A stretch of 64,000 bases of DNA from Adineta vaga (Eukaryota; Rotifera): positions 5,580,001 to 5,644,000 of the forward strand of contig CP075492.1 of NCBI GenBank assembly GCA_021613535.1, written 5' to 3'. Positions 52,364 to 63,378 of the stretch are shown here, piece by piece (the stretch's first letter is position 1; every line of letters starts with the position of its first letter). The notes under the pieces were generated by a model. That model was not told the origin of the DNA. It made no database searches and worked only from the letters and a program-made list of their open reading frames with translations. Position numbers and translations under genes: made by a program.

Positions 52364-52720
52364 TTATTCACAATTTTGTTCTTCACATGCATCAATCCAC
52401 GAATTGTAAACATCAAGAGGTTCAGTCAAATCTAAATAGATAATTGAATTCTAAATTGATCATAAAGATAGAGAATCATTTACAATGTGTTGCTGTAGAA
52501 TAGACTTCTTGACACATACGGCATTCAATTGTTCCAACATTTGCTTTTCGATCACTAAAACTTGAAATAGAAACGATACAGAAAAACAAAAGTTGAGTTC
52601 TTACATTTTAACTTCACATGATCGATCATGTGAACAGAATGGACAAGCAAATGCTTGTGTTAGAGCTTCGACTCGTTTTTGTTTAGGTGGTGGTTTACGA
52701 TTTGATTTACGTTTACCCAT
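52364..52720 (-). CDS. ELOF1: Transcription elongation factor 1 homolog, copy B
   Basis: A tandem paralog of the neighbouring ELOF1, 140 bases upstream on the same strand. Three exons (52720-52605, 52554-52484, 52431-52364) give 84 aa, against 83 in human. It has [15 protein letters not shown], the zinc ribbon CPFC...CRMC, and the end [20 protein letters not shown]. It is closer to the usual family sequence at the N-terminus (the PPPK stretch) than copy A. The last intron sits at the same codon and phase as in copy A. The first intron (phase 2, after SCEVK) is absent from copy A. The two proteins have clearly diverged, so this is an old duplication or a retained homeologous exchange. Confidence 0.95.
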
Positions 52721-53224
52721 GTCTTCAAGATTCGATTGTATAATAAAGAATGAAAACAACTAATGCCGACAATGGACGATATATGAATTGTACTTGTGAT
52801 CGCCAAGATACATATTTGAAAGAGATAGAGAGAGAGAGAAAAGGATAATACTTTGACTATTCGTTCTTGGTAATGATTTTAAAATATGAAAGATGACGCT
52901 ATAATGCTGTTTAACCTAATTAATTTTCGAATGTGACAATAGATAGAAGTCCATGCGCTTTTTTTTCTTCATACGTCGTTGGCGGTAACATTCATTATAT
53001 AGAATATTTTTTCTATAGTTAGTTTTTATGATGATAAATGTTTTTAGAAAGTCTACACAATATTCAAATACCCACATATTCATTTTTCTCATGTTATATG
53101 GACAAGCAATACGACATCTTTCGCTTTATTAATAATTGCTCGCAATAGAATAGCCAATCATTTTGAACTATAAACATTTCTCTTCGATATTAGAAATAGA
53201 AATCATTTTGAATAAAAATTGAAG
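52721..53224. promoter_or_regulatory. Divergent promoter region, ELOF1-B and CCDC137
   Basis: 504 bases between two divergent starts. It contains a short GA run near 52821-52838, and a CGATATTAG acceptor about 33 bases before the CCDC137 ATG. It likely serves as a shared promoter region. Confidence 0.5.
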
Positions 53225-54183
53225 ATGGTTCTCGTACGCAAACGTCATGGTGGTCGTCGTCATAAGAAACTCAAAGCTATTGATCCATTCTATTCTGGTC
53301 CACGAAAACTTCTTGTTGACAAGTTCGTTTGTTTTAAACATTCTTTGGGCAATTCAATACATTGATTTTCTTGTTTCTCTAGGAAATTAGTTGGTGCTAA
53401 TCAAGCACCACGAAAAGGTGAAAAAGTTGATCATAAAGTTTCTCATCGCTTTCAGCAATTTCTTGAAAATAAGCAACATTCTGAAGATCTTCGAAAAAGT
53501 TCGAAGAAAAAGAATAAAAACAAATTTAAACAAGATACTTCCGAAAAAGAAATTGAATATCCAGAACTTGAACAAAAAACTAATGAATCCGATCGAAATT
53601 ACATTCAACGATTAGATGAAGTATGAGATTATGATAAAGATAGAGAATATCTATTCCATTTCGATTTTCTAGGAAGCTAAATTTGCATTGAATCGTGCAC
53701 GATATGAATCAAAATATGATGTTAAATTAGTTAATACAGATAAAAATGATCATCATCAATTTGAAGTGAAAAAAGAGAAAAGTCAACGAGCTGAAAAAAG
53801 ATTGAAGTAAGAGAAGAATTTGATTTCAACCAAAACAGAGTTTAAAATATGAATTTTCTATTTTAGACGATTACAAACAAAGAAGGACGATCAGAAATTG
53901 AAAAAAGAAGAGAAAAAGATGAAAAATGATGAATTTCATTTATATCAAGGTAATATTGATCTTCTTATATTCAAAATCTCTTTTGATTTCAATTAGATAA
54001 ACCACAATTTGGTGAAATCGTTCACGAACCTCCGACTTTAACTTTACCAAAACGTTCAAGAGTTGATCCAGCTAAAGTAGAACTTTTCTTTTCATCGATC
54101 TATTTCAATCATTTTTCTTTCAATTTATTTAGGCTGGCGTGAAAGATTTGTTATTAAAAAACAAATTACAAAATCTTAAATAA
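53225..54183 (+). CDS. CCDC137: Coiled-coil domain-containing protein 137 homolog
   Basis: CCDC137 is a basic nucleolar/chromosome-periphery protein. Six exons (53225-53322, 53383-53620, 53673-53806, 53867-53949, 53997-54076, 54133-54183) give 227 aa. The N-terminus is very basic (KRHGGRRHKKLK). The conserved parts are ESDRNYIQRLDEEAK, matching the family's ESDGAYVHRMEQEA block, a Lys/Glu-rich coiled coil, and FGEIVHEPPTLT, matching FGEVVLQPPELT. The human protein is longer (289 aa). Its stop is only 39 bases from the KCNAB stop on the other strand, so the two 3' UTRs must overlap or be extremely short. Confidence 0.85.
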
Positions 54184-54222
54184 TTTTATGGAATTCCAAG
54201 TAACAAAGTTAATCGATGGTTG

Positions 54223-55896
54223 TTATGTATGAACTGTTTCATTTTTAACTGTTACATGAACAGTTGGTTTATTTCCAATTATTCGATCAATATCCGTCAT
54301 TATCGATGGAGTTAATTTTGAAACAACCTGTATATGAAAAAGAAAAATTACAAAATAAATCAACGTTTTGTTTTTGTTTTCATTCACCTGTAAAGAATTT
54401 AGATTCTCATATAATTGTTCAACAGATGATGACCCGAGTAAAACACAATTAACATGTTCATTTTTTAAACACCATGCTAAACAGATAGTTTGATATCGAA
54501 TAGAAATTTGTCGGATGAATTCAAATTACCAATAGCTAATTGTGCTATTGTACAATCAAGTGTAGATGCTAACATTGTTAATTCTCGTAATTTAAGTTGT
54601 TGTTTTCGTCCTTCTTCACTCAAAACTTTTTCTTTTAACCATCCATAACCCTATAAGAACATCATTAGGATTGATTTACAAATTAGTTGAATATACTCGA
54701 AGCGATGCTCTTGAATGTAGTGGTACTCCATCTTCATATTTGCCTGTTAATAAACCACAAGCTAATGGTGACCAAGTCATCGTTCCAATTCCTAAACAAC
54801 TTCCATTTATAATTGATGTTCATTTTAATTCACAAACCTATTTTATGAAAAACATCGGGTAGAAGAATTTCAACTTTTTCACGTTGAAACATATGATATT
54901 CAGCTTGTTCACATATCGGAGGAATTAAATTAAATTGTCGTGCAACGGAATAAGCTTCCTTGAATTGGAACAAAAAAGCAACAATCGATTTCAGAACAAA
55001 AACTTTTTTCATTTACCATTATTTCAATTGGTGACCATCGTGACGTGCCCCAATAAAAACAAAGATTATCATTAATGACTTGTGTGAATGCTCGAACAAT
55101 TTCTTTGAAGAGAAAATTGTTTGTTTATATTTAATCAAACAAATAAATCTTCTTCTATCTACCTTCCATGGGTACGGAACTATCAGGTTTATTTGCAAAG
55201 ACAATATCAACATATTCAAGTTGTAAGCGATCAAGACTCAATCTTAAACCTTCAATAATATGTTTACGTGAAAGACCTTTTTCTGTTTCCGCTCTACGAG
55301 AAGAAGAAAAACACAATATTTTGTCTACAAATTCAAATAATTACTTTCCGCCCCAGTATAATTTAGTTGATATAATATAAGTTGTTCTTTTCCATTTTTT
55401 CTTTTTTAAAATTTTTCCAAGTGTGATTTCCGCTCTATGAATAATGAATAGATTTTTTTTTCTTTGAATATCAAAGATACTTACTTTCCAGCGGCATAGA
55501 CTTCGGCTGTATCAAACAGATTAATTCCATTTTCATAAGCAATTGTTATTAATTCTTCAGCAACATCATCGGATATTTGTCCACCAAATGTCACCCATGT
55601 ACCGAGACCAAATTGAGATACTCGTAAGCCATTACGACCAAGATTTCTAGACGAGATAAAAATATCTTTCGTTTCAATCGATGACATTCAAAGACAATAA
55701 ATAACCTATATTTCATTATATAAGAAGAACTCGAAAAAGATGGTTGCTGACAGGTATCGGAAGGAATTATTGAACCACATAACTGACGTATTGAATGAGA
55801 AATATGTAGATTCGGAAGTATTAATGAAGTTTTTCCACTGAAATCTAAAATTATTTCACGTCGATCGTGTTGATGTGATAACGATGGTGAAATCAT
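54223..55896 (-). CDS. KCNAB2: Voltage-gated K+ channel beta subunit (aldo-keto reductase)
   Basis: Kv-beta subunits are NADPH-binding aldo-keto reductases that attach to Kv1 channels and tune their gating. Ten exons (55896-55706, 55646-55485, 55434-55345, 55293-55163, 55102-55017, 54958-54838, 54791-54697, 54650-54530, 54476-54388, 54327-54223) give 396 aa. The core is strongly conserved: [36 protein letters not shown] (catalytic Tyr), TKLYWGGK (catalytic Lys), [22 protein letters not shown] and [11 protein letters not shown]. The first exon is recovered because its end (MKY plus AG) completes the conserved YRNLG across the intron. An in-frame ATG at 55687 inside that intron offers an alternative N-terminus. 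The N-terminal 63 residues are unlike vertebrate forms. Confidence 0.94.
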
Positions 55897-58577
55897 TAGG
55901 ATTAACAGTAACAGGTCTTTGTTTTTTGATTGTCTCTATACTTAATTTGTTCGTTGAAGAAGAGAATATAAGGAACAAATGATCTGCATGTCTTATTTAT
56001 ATGTATATATGAGTGAAGAAGAACTCGTTTCTGCCATGTAGTTATCCCATCTTATCTCTAATTGTTTTCTGTTTGTGAATTGAGGCGTTTGTTAGATTAG
56101 TAATGAAAGATGATAAGCCGAAACGCTCGAAGCAAATCGTTCTTTTCATAACAACCCGTACAATATCCAAAAAACATACTATTATTACAAAGAAAATGAT
56201 GACTGCATTGGAAAGAGAAGAAAAAAAACTTTTTTCAATGATAAATAAACACATATGCTTGATAGATTATCATTAAATTGATTTCTTCTATCTTATTTTG
56301 ATTTTCAATTAGAGAAATCTTTCTCAACTTACTTATAAATCATTGGCATTGTTTTTATGACTTCTGACATTGATCTTCTCACGATAAATCAACATGATAA
56401 TCATAAAAACGTGAAATCAAATCGATTGACATTGAACATAAAGTGTAGAAACCGTATGCAAAATACTGAATATTAACCAAAGAAAACAAAATGTCGACTG
56501 TAGCAACACTAAAAGAAAACATAAATGCGCACGCTCGAATATATATAAATATATATATAGAGAGAGAGGAAAAAGAGAATATAAAGAAATGTTACTACTA
56601 CCACTACTGTTTCTGCTACCACGCCTAGCAAATAATTTATTCCTTCCCTTGACTTACTTGTCTTTCTCACTCTCTCTCTCTCTCCTTACTTCCCTTTACG
56701 GCACGGAACAAACGCTTTTCTCAATAGAACGACAACAACGATAAAAAAAAAAGATGATTGTCTTTGTAGGGACCGTCTTTTTCTTAGCGAAAAAGATTGC
56801 ATGTGTGTGGGTGTGTGTGTATGTGCATAGAGAACACTAAACCGATTATATAGTCGAAGCACATCGGAGAAAGATTTGTCTATTGTCTGACTTACTAATG
56901 ATTTAAATATAGAAGAGCATTAGTCAATAAGATTTCATTTATTATTAAACTTACATGATAAGCCACTAATGATAATGTTGAATAATATTGGTTCGTTTTG
57001 ACGAAGTTATTTATTATTTTGCACAAGAAAGAATTCCAATAGAAATAGCAAGAACGATTATCCTATTTTTCAGTAAACAGAATCTGTCAAAAATAGAGTT
57101 GATGTTGTCGTTTCATATCATAATGTCGATAAATGTGTTGATTACTTGATGAATGTCAAAAAGAAAGAAAAGTCGTTAGAATAATACAGAGAATTTAGTT
57201 CACAACAACGATAGTATCTATGTTATTATCATTATTAATGAAAATACAGTGTAACATCAAAAAATCTCTGGAAGTGAAGAGTCTATTCTTTATGCAGATA
57301 ATATATATATTTTTTTACGATGTATTTAACAGACCTTTGTAATTTTGATTAATATCTTATCAATATATAGAGTGTCGTGACAACACAGAAGTAAAAGTCT
57401 GGATTAATCTCTTATGCATACACAGACAAAGAAAATATTATTGACAATATATTTTCAATAAAGATATGAATGATGATAAATTATTAATGATGTTTTTCAT
57501 ATCATAAATGCAATTTCAAGAATTTCCGTGTTTATAAATGAAATAGTACATATATATTTTTATCTACCAGAAAAAAAAGAAATTGTTCGTAATAGCGTTC
57601 GAACTAACCTACTGGAGAAATTAGTAAGTGATTCGTGATAAACTACAGATTCACTGCTTTACGATTGAAAGCGTTCATGCAAAAATAGAAACGATATCAA
57701 TTGAAGATGTATTTCTTTTTTTTCTGTATAGATCAATAATTTCGTGAATGAGTATGTGAATTTAACAGTCAAACACGTTTCAATTGAAAATAGAATGAAG
57801 AAATGTGTTAATTAGATACAGTCTAGTCCGTATCGATTCCATGCATTTGAGTGAAGTATTTTCTTCTACATTAGATAAGAATACTGACTTCTTCGAAAAC
57901 ATCGACTAGGGAAATCATGTTCTAGTTAAAAGATAGAACAAACAACAACTTATCTTGTTTTTCAATCAAAAACTATATGAAAATTTAGATTTTCTTCTTC
58001 GATAAAAGAATACAAATTTGTTATTTAATAACATTTGAAACTGAATTTGATATTCCTCTTTTCATTTTTCCACCGAAGACTTCATGTTGTTGTTATTTAA
58101 TCATGAATACTTCTCATTACAAGATAAGTACTTGCGTGCTAAAATAATTCAATCAATCAACATGATCGTTAACAATTGAGTTTTTGTAAGTAGAAAAAAT
58201 TGAATCATTCGATTTCGAATCACAACTTTCATTTATTCCACTCGTCTGCACAATCAAAATTACAAACGTAATGAATCGATAGAAACAAAGAAAACTTTCA
58301 TTTCCAATCAACGATCTCTTCTCATAATCAAATCTGATCTCAGAGGATTTATTGTCATTCCACCATTTTGGTTGTTACGCTTTTCTACCTCTCTTATCGT
58401 TCTCTTCACTAAGTAACAATCTTTCAACCAATGAAATTTCTTTCCATATATTCCCATCAAATCTCCAATGATTATTTTTTTTCTTCGGCTTTCATTTACT
58501 CACGTATCTTGTTTAATTCAATAGTTGTTTATTTTTTTTTCAGATAAATCTTCTTTCAAATCTCGATAAAGTCCATC
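55897..58577. promoter_or_regulatory. 2.7 kb divergent region, KCNAB and RPL18A
   Basis: The second largest gene-free stretch. It holds a TC run (about 56668-56690), TG-rich sequence at 56803-56826, and TA-rich patches. Just before RPL18A, a long T tract ending in TTTCAG (58528-58543) precedes the ATG by about 35 bases, as expected for a leader acceptor of a ribosomal protein gene. No supported ORF, tRNA or terminal repeats are seen. Confidence 0.5.
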
Positions 58578-59169
58578 ATGAAAGCAAAAGGTAATCTTCG
58601 AGAATACCGTATCATTGGTCGTAAACTTCCTTCAACAACATTGAAAACACCACCACTTTATGAAATGCATATCTATGCACCTGATGAAGTTCAAGCAAAA
58701 TCTCGTTTTTGGTTTTTTTTACGTCAACTTAAACGTGTTAAGAAAAGTGCAGGTGAAATTGTTGAATGTAAATTAGTTAATGAACGTAAACCATTAACAG
58801 TGAAAAATTTCGGCATTTGGCTTCGTTATGATTCTCGATCAGGTACACATAATATGTATCGAGAATATCGAGATTTAACTCGAGCATTAGCTGTTACTCA
58901 ATGTTATCGAGATATGGGTGCAAAACATCGTGCACGACCATCAACAATTCAAATTATGAAAATCAAACGTTTAGCAGCTAAAGATTGTCGTCGACCACAT
59001 GTAACACAATTTCATGATTCAACAATCAAGTAAGAAGACAAACAAAAAGAAAAGAGAAATGATTTGATATGTTTATAAATTGATATTTAGATTTCCAATG
59101 GTTAATAAGGCAACAAAACGTTTACATCATCCACGTTTTACAACTCGTCGTCCACATACTTATTTTTAA
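58578..59169 (+). CDS. RPL18A: 60S ribosomal protein L18a (eL20)
   Basis: eL20 is a structural protein of the large ribosomal subunit. Two exons (58578-59029, 59091-59169) give 176 aa, the same length as in human. The start [10 protein letters not shown] and the blocks [18 protein letters not shown]-like, [30 protein letters not shown] and [17 protein letters not shown] are diagnostic. The single intron is phase 2, near the 3' end, before [11 protein letters not shown]. The protein ends RRPHTYF. The product is complete with no anomalies. Confidence 0.98.
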
Positions 59170-59331
59170 AAACAAGCAATATTCTATTCATCTCGATGTC
59201 TAATAAGATACTTTTCGATCTATTGCATTGTTTTTGAGAAAAAAAAGAACATAAGAATAAAAAGATAAGAATAAAAGAAGAGAAACTTTTTCTTTGTTTT
59301 ATTTTAGATTTCTATTTATGTATTAAATTTC

Positions 59332-59352
59332 ATGGTGGCTACTGGCCACTAA
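59332..59352 (+). promoter_or_regulatory. Short uORF upstream of the USP2-like start
   Basis: ATG GTG GCT ACT GGC CAC TAA, six codons, ends 27 bases before the main ATG at 59380. A second, two-codon uORF (ATG TAT TAA) lies at 59318-59326. Both are downstream of the ATTTTAG acceptor at about 59301-59307, so they would be in the mature leader and could reduce translation of the main frame. Confidence 0.45.
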
Positions 59353-59379
59353 ACAAAGCAACCAAAAAATCCTGTATCA

Positions 59380-61362
59380 ATGGCATCTGGACGAGCGAGT
59401 GTGTATCATGCTCGAACACCGTCTATGACACGTCAGATGCCATCACCAAACAATCAAACCAATGTTTCATCATTAACAAGAGCTATTCAAACTGGTAGTA
59501 TGAATGTTGCAACAAATACAGCACGACCAAGACCGCTGAGTGGTTTACGACAAGCTTCAATGGATAGAGGCAATTCTTTGATACGAAACATTACAACATC
59601 AATTCCTCCTAATCAAAGACGAACTTCAACAGATGCAAATAGATCTAGAATACCGAGTCAAGATCGAATTGTAAATGAGACACACAATTTCTATTTAAAA
59701 AAAACGACATTGTTTTGTATTTTTTAGTTAACAACAACAACAACAAATAATGCACGATATATAAATGCAGCAGCAAACGAATCAGCTTATGATCATCCTG
59801 AACGTCGTGAATCGAATACTTCGAACGTATCCGGAACAATTGCCAAAACTTCTGAATATGATCATCGTCCTTCATTAACCATTGAATCAAGATTAAGATC
59901 AGGTGGTTTAACTGGTTTACAAAATCTTGGCAATACAGTAATAGTTGATATTATCATTAAAATTTGCTTGTATAGTTTTGTATTTTAGTGTTTTATGAAT
60001 TCGGTGCTTCAATGTTTATCCAATACAAAACCACTTTTATTATTTTGTTTTAAAGAAAATCTTTCCGAGTATTTAAATACATCATCAACAAGTGTTATGA
60101 AAGGTGTTTTAATGCGAGGTAAACAAAATTCTTCCGCTTTTCGAATATATTTCTTGACGAGAATATTTTCTCATAGAATACGTAACTCTCGCTCGAAAAA
60201 TGTGGACTTCATCTGATGGTCATGCCGTTGTTAGTCCATCATCATTTAAAAACACAATTGGACGATTTGCTCCACGTTTTCTCGGTTATGCGTATGTTTG
60301 AATCAATAGTTTTGTCGATGAATGATTTCTTTGCCTTTAGACAACAAGATTCACAAGAATTCTTACGATATCTTTTGCAAGGACTTCATGAAGATGTCAA
60401 TCGAGTACAACGAAAACCGTCTCCAATGAAAATTGACGAGAAAGTCGAAGAACGAATGAAGTAAATATCAAAGTGTTTGTTCAACATTCTAAAATAATTC
60501 TTTTAGAGAGAAAGATCGTGCAAGATTAAGTTGGGAACGTTGTTTATTATATGACAATAGTGATATTGCTGGTTTGTAGACTATTTACTTTCTAATCAAT
60601 GTTTAATCGAAGAAATTTCTTTAGATATATTTGCTGGACAATTGAAAAGTACACTAGAATGTACACATTGTCAATATCAATCCACTACATTTGATATGTT
60701 TTGGGACTTATCCATTCCAATACCTCGAGTAAGAGATTGTTTTCGAATGCAAAAAAGATACATCATTGTTTTTATTTACTTAGACTAAACCATCGAGTAG
60801 TGTACAAGAATGTGTACAATTATTTATGAGTAAAGAAGATTTAGATGGAAATGAAAAACCGGTATGTTATTCTAGATCATACGTTTACGTTACTTTCATA
60901 GAGAATATTTAGATGTGTGCCAGATGTAAACAAAAACGACGATGTACAAAAAAATTTTCAATACAAAAATGTCCGAATATTCTCGTTCTTCATTTAAAAC
61001 GTTTCTCACAAACTCGCGGTCGAACTAAATTAAGTACTCATATTGATTTTCCAATAACAAATTTCAGACTTGATGAATTATATGATGTAATGTCGCAAAG
61101 TTATGATGGTAGATATTTATCACAATAAATTGAACCTATTCATAGGAAATCTTCTTTTCTAGGACCTTCTCCAACATACAATCTATTCGGTATATCCAAT
61201 CATAGTGGTACAGCATATTCTGGTCATTATATCGCTCAATGTAAACATCCATTTACAAATTATTGGCATGAATTTAATGATTCATCAGTTAGTACAATAA
61301 ATGAAAAATCTCGAATAATATCGTCAAATGCTTATGTGCTATTTTACGAGCGAACTACGTAA
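59380..61362 (+). CDS. USP2: Ubiquitin-specific protease, USP2/USP21-like
   Basis: USPs remove ubiquitin from proteins. Ten exons (59380-59670, 59728-59937, 59989-60118, 60177-60291, 60341-60460, 60507-60571, 60625-60728, 60784-60861, 60913-61108, 61163-61362) give 502 aa. The N-terminal 155 residues are Ser/Thr/Arg/Asn-rich and disordered. The catalytic domain starts [11 protein letters not shown]; the nucleophile C168 is the first codon of exon 3 ([13 protein letters not shown]). [21 protein letters not shown] is the QQD box. Zinc-binding pairs are ECTHC and [22 protein letters not shown] is the KRF box, H458 lies in YSGHY, and N475-D476 lies in FNDSSV. The triad is complete. USP2 is the best match; USP21 or USP8 are less likely. 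Confidence 0.93.
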
Positions 61363-61829
61363 AAGAAAGATTTTATTTTTATTTTTTCTCCCTTTTATCT
61401 TGCTGAAAATCAGATCTTCCGAATGGGACATTTTTAATCCACTGTCATTCGAAGTTTTTTTTCTTTTGTTTTAATTCTTCCTTTTCGAGCGAAGCATTTT
61501 GTGTGTGTGTGTGTGTGTGTGAGCTTTCATTTACTATTGAAAAACAATAATAGAATATTGATCGAATAATTGATATGATATTTGTAAGAAGAAATTGAAT
61601 ATATGAAATCAGTTATTCAAAGAGCAAGACGGAGAGGATAAGGCTATTACTCGTATGATTTAATTTATCAAAAAAGTTCGAAATGATCTTTGTCATTAGT
61701 TATCAATTTCAAGCAAAAAATCTTTGTATGACCATCGAAAATGAAGTATTTTACATAAATTATAAAGCATATCCGCTACGCAGATATTCTCGTCATGAAT
61801 AAAAATTAATAATTGTTCACTTTCAATAA
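61363..61829. repeat. Convergent spacer with (TG)n microsatellite
   Basis: A pure TG dinucleotide run at about 61499-61521 lies in the presumed USP 3' UTR. No gene is seen; the stretch otherwise separates two convergent 3' ends. Confidence 0.6.
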
Positions 61830-63378
61830 TCATTGACAGGCTGTTCCTGTTGCATTCCAACTTGTACCCGATGGACAAGTACATGTTCCTGACGGGCATT
61901 GAAGTGATATAAGACATGTATAATGGAGTGATGTTGTACATGAACCACCGAACGAAGCTCGACTCACTAGATGAAAATATGAAAAAATCATTTGTATACA
62001 AAATAAACTACATACCACATTGATTTAAAGTTGCATCATAATATTTATTGTTAGCACAATTACATGTATAATCAGGTAAATATTGTGAACAATTACAATA
62101 GCCTGCTACTGGTGGACAAATTAATGTTGGAATACAATCATTATCATAGGCACATGTATCCGAATAATTACGACGTAAATCTAAAATAACAAAAATCATT
62201 TGTTTCATTGAAAATAACAATCGCTCTTGACTTTCTTACAGCATCGTTCAAAATTCCAATCCCAAAAACTATCCGCACCACATACACATCGACTGTTATT
62301 ACAAGAAAGTCCACGAGCTGAATCGCATTGTGCAGAGCCAACGACACATGTTTCATTAACTTTACGTTGTGTTTCTAGAAATATTAGACTTGATACAAAC
62401 AAACACAAAGGCTTTCTCTCTCATATCTTACCACAAAGACTTGATGAATTTAAAAATGTTGCCGATGGACATGAACATGCTGATACATTCCATGCTTTTG
62501 TTGCCGTACACGAACAAGTCCCATTACAAGCGAGTCCAGCTGATGATTTACATTGAGCTGAACCAACTGCACATGTGTCGCCATAAGTCAATGTATTGTT
62601 GAGAATAAGTGTGCCTAATAAATTCGATCATTTCAACGGCAAATTCAGTATTAAATTTCAAACTTACAACTACTGTTTGTTGTATTGTATGTATAATACG
62701 CATTGCATTTACAAAGACTATTCGTACAAACAAGTTGTAATGATGAATCACATTGACTTGATGATGTACAACCATCGTTATATTTCAAATACGAACCTAA
62801 AATACAATGAAATTGAATTAGTTCTTTCCGAAAATAGTTCGATTGTTACATGAATTAGCTGTCGAATTCCATGTTAAAGAAGAAGTGCATACACAAAATC
62901 CATTTGGACAATAGAGATTTTTTGATGACATACATTGACTTGAACCAGGATTACATGCTTCATTGTATGAAAGTGAATTATCAGCTGCAGTTGATGCTAA
63001 AATAGAATAAGGTAATTTCAATACATCTAAGCTCTTGATTAAAAAAAGAATAGACATACATTTTTGGCTAACTACTGCACCTACAACAGCTCCAATAACA
63101 ATTGCAAGTAAAACAGCACCACCAATAACGATACCAATGACAGCTTTTTTTTGTTTTTTAGGTTTGTCATCAAATATACCTTTCTAATTAACACAAAAAA
63201 GCGATGATATAGAAAAACATTCAGATCAATATGTATAACTTACATTCTTTAAATTCGGATCCCATGATGGTTGTCTATTGAAACCCTGTCCTTGATCTTC
63301 ATTTCCTGGAATTTGTCTTATTTGAACATTATCTTGAAATTGAATATTTCTCGGCGTTACTCGCGCTTGCTTTTGCAT
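61830..63378 (-). CDS. Single-pass membrane protein with repeated cysteine-rich exon modules
   Basis: Eight exons (63378-63244, 63183-63060, 62996-62850, 62796-62668, 62614-62432, 62374-62240, 62180-62016, 61966-61830) give 384 aa. The N-terminal 58 residues are basic/Gln-rich without a signal peptide. A Gly/Val/Ile-rich membrane segment follows (about 59-83), so the rest is probably extracellular (type II). Exons 3-8 each encode one module of about 43-61 aa and every junction between them is phase 1. The module reads roughly C-x5-QC-x6-8-L-x-C-x4-C-x-C-x6-8-W-x(n)-C, resembling EB or EGF-like modules. GSAQCxSxxGLxCN is shared by exons 5 and 6. I do not recognise an ortholog and give no function; adhesion or ligand binding is a guess. 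Confidence 0.78.

Noticed and set aside
56803-56826. GTGTGTGGGTGTGTGTGT, also telomere-like
   Set aside because: It is better explained as an imperfect TG microsatellite.
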